From Eubacterium_G segne (GTDB taxonomy: Bacteria > Bacillota > Clostridia > Lachnospirales > Lachnospiraceae): a DNA stretch of 64,000 nucleotides. The position numbers and the translations under genes are program-made. Position 1 is the first letter of the stretch; every line of letters starts with the position of its first letter. The stretch is from NCBI RefSeq assembly GCF_014287775.1, contig NZ_JACOOZ010000001.1, positions 447,244 to 511,243 of the forward strand, read 5' to 3'. The notes below the pieces were generated by a model. The model saw only the letters and a program-made list of their open reading frames with translations, searched no databases and had not been told where the DNA came from. Below are positions 8,108-16,336 of this stretch, in pieces.

Positions 8108-9289
8108 TTAATAATTCTCTTCATGTACTTCAAAATAGCTCTGTGGATGATTACATACCGGACATACCTCCGGTGCCTTTGTTCCTACCACAATATGTCC
8201 ACAGTTACGGCATTCCCATACCTTAACTTCACTCTTTTCAAACACCTGTGCAGTTTCAATATTCTTAAGGAGGGCACGATATCTCTCTTCATGGTGCTTC
8301 TCAATCTCTCCTACAGCCCTGAATTTTGCTGCAAGCTCAGGGAATCCTTCTTCCTCAGCTGTTTTCGCAAATCCCTCATACATATCTGTCCATTCATAAT
8401 TTTCGCCTTCTGCAGCTGCCGCCAGATTTTCCTTTGTATCACCGATTCCTGCTAATTCCTTGAACCACATCTTTGCATGTTCTTTCTCGTTATCTGCTGT
8501 TTTTAAAAATAAAGCTGACATCTGCTCGTAGCCTTCCTTTTTCGCTACAGAAGCAAAATAGGTATACTTATTTCTTGCCTGTGATTCCCCTGCAAATGCC
8601 TCCTGTAAATTTTTCTCTGTCTGTGTTCCCGCATATTTGTTTGCTGCCATTTCTTTTACCTCCGTTTTCTTTACTACTTTTTCAAAATCTGATGCCGGGT
8701 GCTTGCACAAAGGACATATAAAGTCATCCGGTAATTCTTCGCCTACATATTCGTATCCGCAAATTCTGCAACGCAATATTGTCTGACCATCCTCCGTCTT
8801 TCCAACTTTCTCTGGCTTAGGCTTAATATTATTCTGGTAATAATCATATGTTACTGAAGGAACATTACTTAAAACTTCCATATCAGTTATCTCACCCATA
8901 AACATTGTATGGGAACCTAAATCCTCTGTTTTATTAACTGTTACAGAAATGTATGCATTTGTACCTTCTGTAACATAGTAAATACCGTTTGAACCTCTGG
9001 CACACTTTTCAAATGCTTCAAACTTATTAACATTCCTTCCTGATTGAAAGCCAAAATGTTTGAACAATTCAAACTGTGCATTCTGACTCAGGACCGATAC
9101 TGTGAATTTTCCGGTTCTTTGAATCATATCATGAGTGTAATTTGCTTTGTTAACGCAGATACTTAACTGGTTTGGTTCTGAAGCTGCCTGAATAGCAGTA
9201 TTAATGATACAACCATTATCTTTTTCGTCTTCCTTAGCGGTCAGTACAAACAATCCATAACTCAACTTATACATTGCTTTCCTATCCAT
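8108..9289 (-). CDS. Flavin reductase-rubredoxin-rubrerythrin fusion (Hrb-Rbr)
   Basis: A 393-residue redox protein with four domains. Residues 1-155 are an FMN-binding flavin reductase of the high-molecular-weight rubredoxin type. Residues 170-205 are a rubredoxin with CRIC and CPLC (Cys174, 177, 192, 195). Residues 214-350 are a ferritin-like diiron rubrerythrin domain with EAFAGESQARNKY, DNEKEHAKM and EIEKHHEERY. Residues 355-390 are a second rubredoxin with CRNC and CPVC. In family terms this links NAD(P)H-flavin reduction through rubredoxin to peroxide reduction at the diiron centre in one chain. The start overlaps the PerR gene by eight bases with AAAGGAGG in front, so translation is coupled to the repressor. 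A strong internal start at 8650 may also yield rubrerythrin alone. Confidence 0.93.
   Translation of the reverse strand: MDRKAMYKLSYGLFVLTAKEDEKDNGCIINTAIQAASEPNQLSICVNKANYTHDMIQRTGKFTVSVLSQNAQFELFKHFGFQSGRNVNKFEAFEKCARGSNGIYYVTEGTNAYISVTVNKTEDLGSHTMFMGEITDMEVLSNVPSVTYDYYQNNIKPKPEKVGKTEDGQTILRCRICGYEYVGEELPDDFICPLCKHPASDFEKVVKKTEVKEMAANKYAGTQTEKNLQEAFAGESQARNKYTYFASVAKKEGYEQMSALFLKTADNEKEHAKMWFKELAGIGDTKENLAAAAEGENYEWTDMYEGFAKTAEEEGFPELAAKFRAVGEIEKHHEERYRALLKNIETAQVFEKSEVKVWECRNCGHIVVGTKAPEVCPVCNHPQSYFEVHEENY
8648..8663 (-). promoter_or_regulatory. Internal ribosome binding site and start for a rubrerythrin-only product
   Basis: Inside the fusion gene, a perfect GGAGGT (8658-8663) stands seven bases before an in-frame ATG (8648-8650, Met214). 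Translation from there would give MAANKYAG and a 180-residue protein, the usual length of a free-standing rubrerythrin. The fusion may thus be a recent in-frame join of two genes that kept the second gene's translation signal, giving two products. Confidence 0.6.
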
Positions 9290-9689
9290 ATTTTTCCTCC
9301 TTTACCTTCTCCCTGCATTTTGAGCAAATACCTTTAAATGAAATATCATAATCCAAAAATTTAGTTCCATGAGTGTTATGAATTCTCTCCATCAAGTCCA
9401 ATATTTCATCCATATCCACATCTGAAACCTCACCGCACTTTACGCATCTGACATGATAGTGATTTTTCAACGTAAAATCGAACCGGTTCGGTCCATCCGG
9501 GACTTCAACCTTTCTTAAAGCACCTTCTTCTACCAATATATCAAGATTTCTATATACAGTTCCTTTTCCAATTGTAGGATATGCTTCTTTAATAAAATCA
9601 TACACTTCATTTGCTGTAACATGTCTTTTCATCTCGTATACAGCATTTCGTACCAGATCTTTCTGTATGGTGTTCCTTCTGTTTGTCAT
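9282..9689 (-). CDS. perR: Fur-family peroxide-type repressor (PerR-like)
   Basis: A 135-residue Fur-family regulator. Residues 1-80 are the winged helix (HVTANEVYDFIKEAYPTIGKGTVYRNLDILVEEG). The C-terminal half has the regulatory-metal motif NHYHVRCVKCGEVSDVD and two Cys-X2-Cys zinc sites, CVKC and CSKC. PerR rather than Fur is suggested by coupling to a rubrerythrin/rubredoxin operon and the Asp-containing metal site (DVDMDE); sequence alone cannot fully separate them. It probably senses peroxide by metal-catalysed oxidation and represses its own operon, since PerR-box-like sequences overlap the promoter. AAGGAGGACGAATG gives a strong start. Confidence 0.88.
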   Translation of the reverse strand: MTNRRNTIQKDLVRNAVYEMKRHVTANEVYDFIKEAYPTIGKGTVYRNLDILVEEGALRKVEVPDGPNRFDFTLKNHYHVRCVKCGEVSDVDMDEILDLMERIHNTHGTKFLDYDISFKGICSKCREKVKEEKYG

Positions 9690-9696
9690 TCGTCCT

Positions 9697-9764
9697 CCTT
9701 ATTAGGATTTATTCTTAATAAGGATTATATATCAGCATTTTAGAATTGTCAACAAGTTGTTGAC
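9697..9764 (-). promoter_or_regulatory. Consensus promoter with overlapping operators for the perR operon
   Basis: On the minus strand TTGACA (9747-9752) and TATAAT (9724-9729) are separated by exactly 17 bases, a perfect sigma-A consensus. Three palindromic elements overlap it. An uninterrupted 8-1-8 palindrome at 9748-9764 (GTCAACAAnTTGTTGAC pattern) covers the -35 box. A 15-base sequence at 9716-9730 matches the PerR-box consensus TTATAATNATTATAA at 11 of 14 defined positions over the -10 box. An inverted repeat CCTTATTA/TAATAAGG (9697-9704, 9716-9723) covers the leader and part of the ribosome binding site. Tight autorepression is the likely reading. Confidence 0.75.
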
Positions 9765-9870
9765 GATTGCGTTTTTATGATTATGCAGGGACATGATATT
9801 CAGATAATTAATAAACGTAATAGTAATTTGTATATAGCTTTGTTATTTTAAAAAGACATATGTAAACAAC

Positions 9871-9914
9871 CAAGGCGGATTGTCACGAATATTTGTCCGC
9901 AACAATCCGCCTTG
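9871..9914 (-). terminator. Terminator after the aldo/keto reductase at 9946
   Basis: A perfect 13-base-pair stem joins CAAGGCGGATTGT (9871-9883) with ACAATCCGCCTTG (9902-9914). The T-run on the minus strand is weak (GTTGTTTAC). It lies 30 bases past the reductase stop. The rest of 9765-9945 shows no gene. Confidence 0.7.
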
Positions 9915-9945
9915 ATTAAATTCATTCCACCTATAAAACTACAAG

Positions 9946-10809
9946 CTACAACCTTCCACCGTACACAGGGAAACCGCTGCTTGCTCCATAGCTTTCAATT
10001 TTTTTAAAATTCTCTAGAATCTCCATATCTTCCCTACTAATTTCAAAATCTACATCTCCATTAGTTTTCATATGCTCCGGATTTCCGGTTTTAGGAAGTG
10101 ATATGGTTCCCAGCTGTAATGTATATCTGATACACAACTGTGCAACAGAAACGCCATACTTATCTGCCATGTGTTTGATTTCCGGCTGATTTAATATCTC
10201 GCCATGGGCAATTGGTGAATATGCCTCCACGGCAATATCCTTCTTCTTGCAGAACTCTATAAGTTCCTCCGGTGTATTGCTGATATGGCAAAGAATCTGG
10301 TTTACCATAGGTTTAATTTCTGCCACTTCCAAAAGACTTTCAATATCTTCAATCTGAAAATTTGATACGCCAATAGCCTTTAATTTTCCTGCCTTGTATG
10401 CATCTTCAAGAGCTCTCCAGGCTTCTCTGTTACCCTCTACATATCTGTTTTCAGACTGATTTACCTCTACCCACGGCTGTGGACTATGAATAATCATCAT
10501 GTCAAGATAATCAAGTCCCATCTTCTCCAAAGTCTCATCAATACTTTTAGCAGCTGACTCGTAAGTTTTGTGTTCTGCAGCAACCTTTGATACAACAAAT
10601 AATTCTTCCCTTGGAATTTTGCAGTTTCTGACACCTTCACCAACTCCACGTTCATTTCCGTAAGCCTGTGCAGTATCGATATGTCTGTATCCCAAATCTA
10701 CTGCTGCCTTTACTGCCTCTGCCACTTTGTCATCATCTATAAACCACGTTCCCAGTCCTAACTGTGGTATTTTTATGCCATTATTCAATGTAATTGTTTT
10801 GGTATACAT
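9946..10809 (-). CDS. Aldo/keto reductase, 2,5-diketogluconate reductase-like
   Basis: A 287-residue NADPH-dependent oxidoreductase with the (alpha/beta)8 fold. Visible signatures are GLGTWF near residue 19, the first AKR motif GYRHIDTAQAYGNERGVGEG with catalytic Asp and Tyr, Lys in FVVSKVA, His in MMIIHSP, the second motif MGLDYLDMMIIH and the third motif region SLPKTGNPEHMKTN. It belongs to the YvgN/DkgA group that reduces aldehydes and methylglyoxal; the exact substrate cannot be told. TTAGGAGG precedes the ATG. It is the last gene of a redox cluster with a decarboxylase-cupin protein and flavodoxins on the same strand. Confidence 0.9.
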   Translation of the reverse strand: MYTKTITLNNGIKIPQLGLGTWFIDDDKVAEAVKAAVDLGYRHIDTAQAYGNERGVGEGVRNCKIPREELFVVSKVAAEHKTYESAAKSIDETLEKMGLDYLDMMIIHSPQPWVEVNQSENRYVEGNREAWRALEDAYKAGKLKAIGVSNFQIEDIESLLEVAEIKPMVNQILCHISNTPEELIEFCKKKDIAVEAYSPIAHGEILNQPEIKHMADKYGVSVAQLCIRYTLQLGTISLPKTGNPEHMKTNGDVDFEISREDMEILENFKKIESYGASSGFPVYGGRL

Positions 10810-10878
10810 TTATTTCCTCCTAACATAATATGTTGCGCCCACTCCCTCCGGTCAGCGGCAACTCGTCATATATTATTC

Positions 10879-11646
10879 CTATTTCAATTTTCCGTATTCT
10901 TCGTCTGACACAGCCTCGCACCATTCATTTGATGTTTCTTCTCCCGGAACTTCAACTGCTAAATGGCTAAACCAGCTGTCAGGTGCGGCTCCATGCCAAT
11001 GCTTTACCTCCGGAGGAATATTTATACAATCTCCCGGTTTCATTTCAATGGCTTCTTTTCCTTCCTCCTGGTAGTATCCACGTCCGGCTACACACACAAG
11101 AATCTGTCCTCCACCATTCTTTCCATGATGAATATGCCAGTTGTTACGGCAACCCGGCTCAAATGTTACATTGAAAATTCCCACCTGATTGGTTGATACC
11201 GGTGCAAGATAACTCTTTCCTACAAAATACTTGGCAAAGGCATCATTTGGTGCCCCAATTGGAAATACCATTTCTTTTGCGTGAGCTCTCATTGCCTCAT
11301 CTTCGTAAGGCAAATCCCCTTCATTTACATTCCACACCTCTTTTGCAAGGTTAAAAACTGCCCATCCCTTTGGCCAGCCTGCATAAAAAGCCACATGGGT
11401 AATAATTGCAGCAATTTCCTTCTGGGTAACTCCATGGGCCTTGGCATTTTCCAAATGGAATTTAAGAGATGAATCTGTAATTCCTGATGCCATAAGTGCC
11501 ACAACTGTTATAATACTTCTTGTTTTTACGTCTATATCCTGATTGTTCCAATTTTCTCCAAAAAGAACATCATCATTAAAATGTGCAAATTCAGGAGCAA
11601 ATTCTCCTAATGCATTTCTTCCTGCTGTCTGTGTTATTTTTGCCAT
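10879..11646 (-). CDS. Carboxymuconolactone decarboxylase-cupin fusion protein
   Basis: A 255-residue two-domain protein. Residues 1-115 are a carboxymuconolactone decarboxylase/AhpD-like helical domain (VKTRSIITVVALMASGI, NAKAHGVTQKEIAAIITHVAFYAGWP). Residues 130-240 form a cupin barrel with metal-type residues in NNWHIHHGKNGGGQILVCVAGRG and KHWHGAAPDSWFSHLAVE. The CMD half has no CxxC pair, so it is not a typical AhpD peroxidase. Such CMD-cupin proteins often sit beside aldo/keto reductases, flavodoxins and LysR regulators, as here. The substrate is unknown. ATAGGAGG supports the start. Confidence 0.85.
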   Translation of the reverse strand: MAKITQTAGRNALGEFAPEFAHFNDDVLFGENWNNQDIDVKTRSIITVVALMASGITDSSLKFHLENAKAHGVTQKEIAAIITHVAFYAGWPKGWAVFNLAKEVWNVNEGDLPYEDEAMRAHAKEMVFPIGAPNDAFAKYFVGKSYLAPVSTNQVGIFNVTFEPGCRNNWHIHHGKNGGGQILVCVAGRGYYQEEGKEAIEMKPGDCINIPPEVKHWHGAAPDSWFSHLAVEVPGEETSNEWCEAVSDEEYGKLK

Positions 11647-11676
11647 AACAATTTCCTCCTATAAATGTTTCCTCCT

Positions 11677-12147
11677 CTATATACTCTTTGCCCAATTTAT
11701 TATTTCCTGTTTGGACATGCCATTTAAAACTTTACCTTCTGTAATTATTGCATCAGGTGCTGACGGCTGTAATTCTTTTACGGTGTTTCCGAATCCGCTT
11801 CCTCCTGATGTGGCAAATAAGATTATCTTTTTACCTGAAAAATCATATTTTTCTAAAAATGTATTAATAATTGTTGGTGCAACATACCACCAAACCGGAA
11901 ATCCTATAAGAATTTCGTCATAATCCTGAGGATTTATTTCATCTCCTGCTATTTCAGGTCTGATTTTTTTGTCACTCATTTCTACACTGCTTCTTGATTT
12001 TTTATCCATCCAGTTAAGGTCTGACTTTGTATATGGTACCTTTGGTGTGATTTCATATAAATCACTGTTATCTGCCTCTGATACTATTTCAGCTACTTTT
12101 TTTGTTACTCCACTTGCACTAAAATATGCTACTAACTTCTTTGCCAT
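11677..12147 (-). CDS. Flavodoxin
   Basis: A 156-residue flavodoxin of the long-chain Flavodoxin_4 type, a cytosolic FMN electron carrier. The phosphate loop is near the start (LVAYFSASGVTKKVAEIV). The isoalloxazine-contact regions are in DEILIGFPVWWYVAPTIINTF and FATSGGSGFG. The start at 12147 was chosen because GGAGG stands seven bases before MAKKLVAYF; a longer frame to 12195 lacks a ribosome binding site. It is closely related to the secreted flavodoxin encoded at 13175, sharing the YxSxDLxW-like and PVWW/PIWW motifs. Its partner could be the neighbouring reductase; that is inference. Confidence 0.9.
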   Translation of the reverse strand: MAKKLVAYFSASGVTKKVAEIVSEADNSDLYEITPKVPYTKSDLNWMDKKSRSSVEMSDKKIRPEIAGDEINPQDYDEILIGFPVWWYVAPTIINTFLEKYDFSGKKIILFATSGGSGFGNTVKELQPSAPDAIITEGKVLNGMSKQEIINWAKSI

Positions 12148-12267
12148 AACTAATACCTCCTCATGTTTTTGTATTACACAAAATGGATAAGACAAATTAA
12201 TTTATCCTACCCATTTATTATATACTTTATTTTGTCGTTATGTCTAATACCCATATTGTATGTCTTT

Positions 12268-13146
12268 TTATGCCTTGTAGGCATTTATTTCCTCTATAAA
12301 TTTACTTACTGCCGGTGAATACGGTATATTTCTCCTCCATGCTATTACAGTGCTTGCCAGAATCTCCGGTGATAATGTTTTTTGTACCACCAAATCTCTC
12401 CTCCAATATCGCATGGCACCTTCAATGGAAATAGGATATCCTAATCCGTTTATAGCCATAACTCCTGCATTTGTCCCTAAATTACTGGTAAAAGCAATAT
12501 TCAGTCTGCTAAAATCCTTTCCGAACCAATTTGCCAATTCACTTTGTATATTTGTTCTTTCCGGCAATATCAGTGGAAGCTTTAACAAATCTTTTTTTGT
12601 AATAACTTCTTTTTTTGCCAATGGATCATCCACTCTCATGCTTACTACCCAGTGGTCACATCCCTGCATTCTAATATAATCCATTCCTTCAGTGCTAACG
12701 GGCTCAAGAAACAATCCTATATCCACAAGCCCTTTATTCATCATTTCTGAAATGTTGTCAGCGGTTCCTGTATGTATGGCAAACTGAACTAAAGGGTATT
12801 TTTCCTTATATTTTTTGCATATTTTTGCCAAGGTTTCCACAGCTATAAATTCGCCACAGCCTATGGTAATTTTCCCTTCTACAGACTCCCTGTTGCCCTT
12901 AAATTCACTGACAATTTTGTCTTCCAAATCTACCAGTTCCAATGCCCTGCGCTTTAGCAGCAAACCTTCATTAGTCAGGGTAATGCTGTGACCACCTCTG
13001 TTAAACAGCTTTACCCCAAGTTCCTCTTCTAAAGCCGCCAGCTGTCTTGAAAGGGTAGGTTGTGTTATATTAAGCTGCTTAGCCGCTTTGGTAAAACTTT
13101 GCTCTTTTGCCACCATTAAAAAATATCTTAATACTCTCAAATCCAT
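12268..13146 (-). CDS. LysR-family transcriptional regulator
   Basis: A 292-residue LysR regulator. Residues 1-60 are the winged helix (LRYFLMVAKEQSFTKAAKQLNITQPTLSRQLAALEEELGVKLF) and residues 90-290 the periplasmic-binding-like effector domain (GKITIGCGEFIAVETLA). It lies between two flavodoxin genes and probably controls the redox cluster. All the genes share one strand, so the classical divergent arrangement is absent. CCGGGAGG precedes the ATG. The downstream gap 12148-12267 holds the flavodoxin promoter region; I see no clear -35/-10 pair in it. Confidence 0.92.
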   Translation of the reverse strand: MDLRVLRYFLMVAKEQSFTKAAKQLNITQPTLSRQLAALEEELGVKLFNRGGHSITLTNEGLLLKRRALELVDLEDKIVSEFKGNRESVEGKITIGCGEFIAVETLAKICKKYKEKYPLVQFAIHTGTADNISEMMNKGLVDIGLFLEPVSTEGMDYIRMQGCDHWVVSMRVDDPLAKKEVITKKDLLKLPLILPERTNIQSELANWFGKDFSRLNIAFTSNLGTNAGVMAINGLGYPISIEGAMRYWRRDLVVQKTLSPEILASTVIAWRRNIPYSPAVSKFIEEINAYKA

Positions 13147-13174
13147 AATGTAATTGCCTCCCGGTAATTTAACT

Positions 13175-13819
13175 TTATTTTACCCCATTAGTCCAGTTAT
13201 TTACTTCCTCATCTGTGACATTTCCATCAAAACGCTTTCCTGCGGCAATGTTTACATCGGGATATAATTTTTGCAAATCACTTACACTTTGTTCAATTCC
13301 ACTGCCACTGGAAGTACAGAATAAATACACTGTCTTTCCCTTTAAATCGTAGCTTTCAAAAAACGTCTGTATTATTCTCGGTGCCGTTCCCCACCATATA
13401 GGGTATCCTATATAAATAGTATCACTATTTTCTACTTTGCTTAAGTCATTTTTAATTTCCGGTCTGGAGGACTCATCCTTCATTTCCTTATTTGCACGAC
13501 AATCATCATTGCTGTAATCTATATCATCAGAAGTATATTCCTCCTTTGGAATGATTCCCATGGTATCTGTTCCCAATGTTCCGGCAATTTTTTGTGCAAC
13601 ATTTCGGGTAGTTCCTGTTACTGAAAAAAACAATACTGAGATATTTTTTCCATTTTCGACGGTTGTATTACCTTCAGTTTCACTTTTCTCAGTTGTAGAA
13701 TTTTCTGTTGTAACCTCCGTACTGTCTGAGATTTCCTCTGTTGGTTTCTTTGTTTCTCCACAGGCTGCTAAAGAAATCATAAGCACAACTGCCATAATAA
13801 TTGTAACTAATTTTTTCAT
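13175..13819 (-). CDS. Extracytoplasmic flavodoxin lipoprotein
   Basis: A 214-residue predicted lipoprotein. The signal sequence is MKKLVTIIMAVVLMISLAAC with the lipid-modified Cys at residue 20. A Thr/Glu-rich linker of about 40 residues follows, then a flavodoxin domain from residue 57 (ISVLFFSVTGTTRNVAQKI, IYIGYPIWWGTAPRIIQTFF, FCTSSGSGIEQSV). Cys20 being followed by Gly-Glu fits lipidation and release across the membrane. Its location outside the membrane is unusual for flavodoxin and suggests electron transfer at the cell surface. GAAAGGAG lies before the ATG. The region upstream is decayed MATE/rpn sequence. Confidence 0.88.
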   Translation of the reverse strand: MKKLVTIIMAVVLMISLAACGETKKPTEEISDSTEVTTENSTTEKSETEGNTTVENGKNISVLFFSVTGTTRNVAQKIAGTLGTDTMGIIPKEEYTSDDIDYSNDDCRANKEMKDESSRPEIKNDLSKVENSDTIYIGYPIWWGTAPRIIQTFFESYDLKGKTVYLFCTSSGSGIEQSVSDLQKLYPDVNIAAGKRFDGNVTDEEVNNWTNGVK

Positions 13820-13875
13820 TTAATTGCTCCTTTCAAAAAATTTAAATTACTTTATCTTCTAATGCGTAAAAATTC

Positions 13876-14008
13876 ATTATAACAGGGGTAATGGCAAAAA
13901 TAAACCAATACAGTTTCCCGCTACATTTACTATATTTGCTACAATTGATATATACATAGTGGTGCTGGTTTTCCCAAAGCTTCTGTAAAGTGCTGCACCT
14001 GCATTCTT
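13876..14008 (-). pseudogene. MATE efflux pump internal fragment
   Basis: Read in the frame ending at 13876, this stretch encodes NAGAALYRSFGKT then TMYISIVANIVNVAGN, the conserved internal MATE segment that follows the fourth helix. No start or remaining domains are present in frame. It is joined directly to an rpn 5' fragment, so it is a remnant. Confidence 0.6.
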
Positions 14009-14028
14009 TTACGCTCAGTTTCTCCTTA

Positions 14029-14183
14029 TCCCCTTCCATTAATAACAGTTCTTCTGCACTGATTTCCTTTAACATGTCATGTTTTATAATCTGCCTTCCC
14101 CCATATATGGCATAATTAAACACATCTGCAAATCTCACGTTATCTGACATGTACTTTTTGGTTGCTATATCCTTATTTCCCAT
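14029..14183 (-). pseudogene. 5' fragment of an Rpn-family nuclease gene
   Basis: The first 51 or so residues from the ATG at 14183 (MGNKDIATKKYMSDNVRFAD and on to LLLMEGD) are nearly identical to the start of the intact rpn gene at 18771-19721. The match stops at 14029, after which the sequence is MATE-derived in another frame. GAGGGGTGTTATATG resembles the intact copy's ribosome binding site. The gene is truncated to under one fifth. Confidence 0.85.
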
Positions 14184-14417
14184 ATAACACCCCTCGTATA
14201 ATAATTTTATAGACCTCATTCAAAGAGGCTATAGACTTATTTTTTTATGATGCAGGTGTTGGATGAATTGTTGGGCATCCATTTTTACCCACATAGTTAA
14301 TAAGTTACTTTATAGTCATGGTCCCAGATGTTACAATAAGTTCTATAAGAACTGTAGCTATGGTCACTGCTTTATCACCCCAGCAAAGCTTATGCTTTCC
14401 TTTGATATTATTTCGAG

Positions 14418-14478
14418 GTGTATACTATTAGTTTTTCTTAATCTCTTTATAGTATACACTGGATATAAAAAAATACAA
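14418..14478 (-). repeat. Conserved rpn promoter/inverted repeat, copy 1
   Basis: Arms GTGTATACTAT (14418-14428) and ATAGTATACAC (14449-14459) form an 11-bp inverted repeat. A minus-strand TTGTAT (14473-14478) and TATACT (14451-14456) look like -35 and -10 boxes, the -10 lying in one arm. The same block stands in front of the intact rpn gene at 19752-19814. Here about 190 bases of unrelated sequence (14220-14410, no gene seen) separate it from the rpn fragment. Confidence 0.7.
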
Positions 14479-14481
14479 TAG

Positions 14482-14991
14482 TGAGGATAAAAATTCCGTA
14501 ACGAAGAGTAACTGTTGCCCTATTATGCTTTCCGGCACCTATGTTTTGAGCTGATAATGCCGAAACTGTAAACAACATGGTAGATGGTACTAAGAATACC
14601 ATACCTATGAATTTTTCAACGATACCTACCGCTGCTGCAGCCCCTAAATTCATTCCACCAATAAAAATATAATCTAAAACAATATTTGCCATGCATGCCA
14701 CTGCAATAAAATACATTGGACTCTTTGAGTCACCTAACCCGCGAAATATTGAACTTATTATATTATAATCAGTAATAAAAGGAATCCCAATAAAACATAT
14801 GGTTAAATAAGCTACAGTTTCAGAAACTGCCTTCTCAGGAGTGGACGTTAAACCCACAATGGGCTTAACAGTAGCTAATAAAACAAATCTGCCATTCCGT
14901 ACAATGTCTGTTAAAAATATGACAATAAATATGGCAATGAAAAATATACAATATTTTTTAATACACTTCCTGTTGTTAAATCTCTTTCCAT
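14482..14991 (-). pseudogene. MATE multidrug efflux pump pseudogene
   Basis: The ATG at 14991 (with AGGAG before it) starts a MATE N-terminus, MERDLTTGSVLKNIVYFSLP, that hits an in-frame stop after about 25 codons. In the neighbouring frame MATE sequence resumes: TPEKAVSETVAYLTICFIGIPFI, then SSIFRGLGDSKSPMYFIAVAC and SAQNIGAGKHNRA. The first joint has lost about 60 residues, and a second internal segment is missing before VGIVEKFIGMVF. It ends at 14482 against the rpn promoter repeat. Frameshift, deletions and insertion make it non-functional. Confidence 0.8.
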
Positions 14992-15055
14992 TTTGTTCTC
15001 CTATTTTCTTTACATTATATGTTATTTCATTATTAAACGCAAAACCCACCCTGAT

Positions 15056-16258
15056 TTATATATTTTCTTTTTCCAAAAATCTTTTATAGGTGCTGTCTAT
15101 TCCCAAGGCTCCAAGAGGTGCTGTTATAATAATTCCAAGAACTGCAACCGATAAAACAATTTTGCCACATGCCAGCCCTGATGCAAGAGGCACTGAGCCA
15201 ATGGCTGCCTGAACTGTCGCTTTTGGAAGATAGGCAATAACGCAAAACAATCTTTCTTTCAGACACAGATTTGTTTTGGCAGTGCAAATTAAAACTCCCA
15301 CTGACCTGAATAATAATGCCAGTAAAATCATAAACACTGCTGCTATTCCCGCACTAAGAGTGTATCTTATATCTATTGCCGCACCAACTAAAACAAAAAG
15401 AATCACTTCCGCCGCTATCCACAACTTTCCAAATTTTTCCGAAAGCCTTTTTGAAACAAAGGCTGTGCTTTTCATCTTTATTACGCATGCCATACTGACT
15501 ACCGCAAGTAATCCCGATACTGCCACTGTTCCCTTAAGCCAGTCTTCCACTGCAACTAAAAGAAATGAAAATCCCAAAACAATTATTACTTTTGTACTAT
15601 TTCTTACACAGTGCTTATGGGCATATGATGTTTCAAAAAACATATACAGACCATATCCCACAACTGCCCCCAGTAATATGCCTAAAACAATGGAAACAGG
15701 TATTGATATAAAGTCCATAACATTTGCTTTCCCGCCCTGGGCAACACTTAAGAATGTAGTAAATAAAACAATAACAAAGATATCATCGCAGGAGGCTCCT
15801 GCCATAATCATCTGCGGTATTGCCTTTTTAGTTCCATATTTTTTTCCCATAAGATTTACCATTCGTGGCACTACAACTGCCGGTGAAACTGCCGCCAGAA
15901 CAGCACCCATGACCGCTGCCTCTATATGGCTGATTTTTAATATTACGGGAGCTAAAAGTACATATCCTATTATTTCACAGGACGCCGGAACAAAAGACAG
16001 CAGGATTGCCGGTCGCCCTGCTTTTTTTAAATCGTTAAGGTCAAGGGATAATCCTGCCTTTAACAAAATAATTATTAACGCCATTTTTCTCAAGTCCGCT
16101 GAAATCCCCAATATAGAGGAATCGAGAAGATTTAAAACGTATGGCCCCAATACGATTCCTGTAATAAGCATTCCTATTATTCTCGGTAATTTCAGCTGCC
16201 TGCAAATTGCCCCCATGGCAAGCCCCACAATAAAAATAAGAGCTAATGATGTTAACAT
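15056..16258 (-). CDS. Cation:proton antiporter under fluoride riboswitch control
   Basis: A 400-residue CPA-type Na+/H+ or K+/H+ exchanger with about 12 membrane helices (Kef/NhaP fold). Visible motifs are LPRIIGMLITGIVLGP near residue 25, AAVSPAVVVPRMV near residue 130, and GASCDDIFVIVLFTTFLSVAQGG with the ion-binding acidic pair CDD near residue 158. It lacks the C-terminal TrkA domains of Kef proteins. The 5' leader is a fluoride riboswitch with a terminator, and antiporters of this type are established members of the fluoride regulon beside CrcB/Fluc and CLC-F. It therefore most likely helps cells cope with fluoride or its acid load. AAAAGGAGG supports the start. Confidence 0.9.
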   Translation of the reverse strand: MLTSLALIFIVGLAMGAICRQLKLPRIIGMLITGIVLGPYVLNLLDSSILGISADLRKMALIIILLKAGLSLDLNDLKKAGRPAILLSFVPASCEIIGYVLLAPVILKISHIEAAVMGAVLAAVSPAVVVPRMVNLMGKKYGTKKAIPQMIMAGASCDDIFVIVLFTTFLSVAQGGKANVMDFISIPVSIVLGILLGAVVGYGLYMFFETSYAHKHCVRNSTKVIIVLGFSFLLVAVEDWLKGTVAVSGLLAVVSMACVIKMKSTAFVSKRLSEKFGKLWIAAEVILFVLVGAAIDIRYTLSAGIAAVFMILLALLFRSVGVLICTAKTNLCLKERLFCVIAYLPKATVQAAIGSVPLASGLACGKIVLSVAVLGIIITAPLGALGIDSTYKRFLEKENI

Positions 16259-16336
16259 ATAAATATCCTCCTTTTAGTGTGTGATTTTTGTCGCCGATGC
16301 ATTTACTCTCCCTGTAATACCCTAAATCTTTTACAT

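Noticed and set aside
15276..16262. A 328-codon plus-strand open frame
   Set aside because: It is antisense to the antiporter gene, has no ribosome binding site, and its composition mirrors the helices of the real protein.
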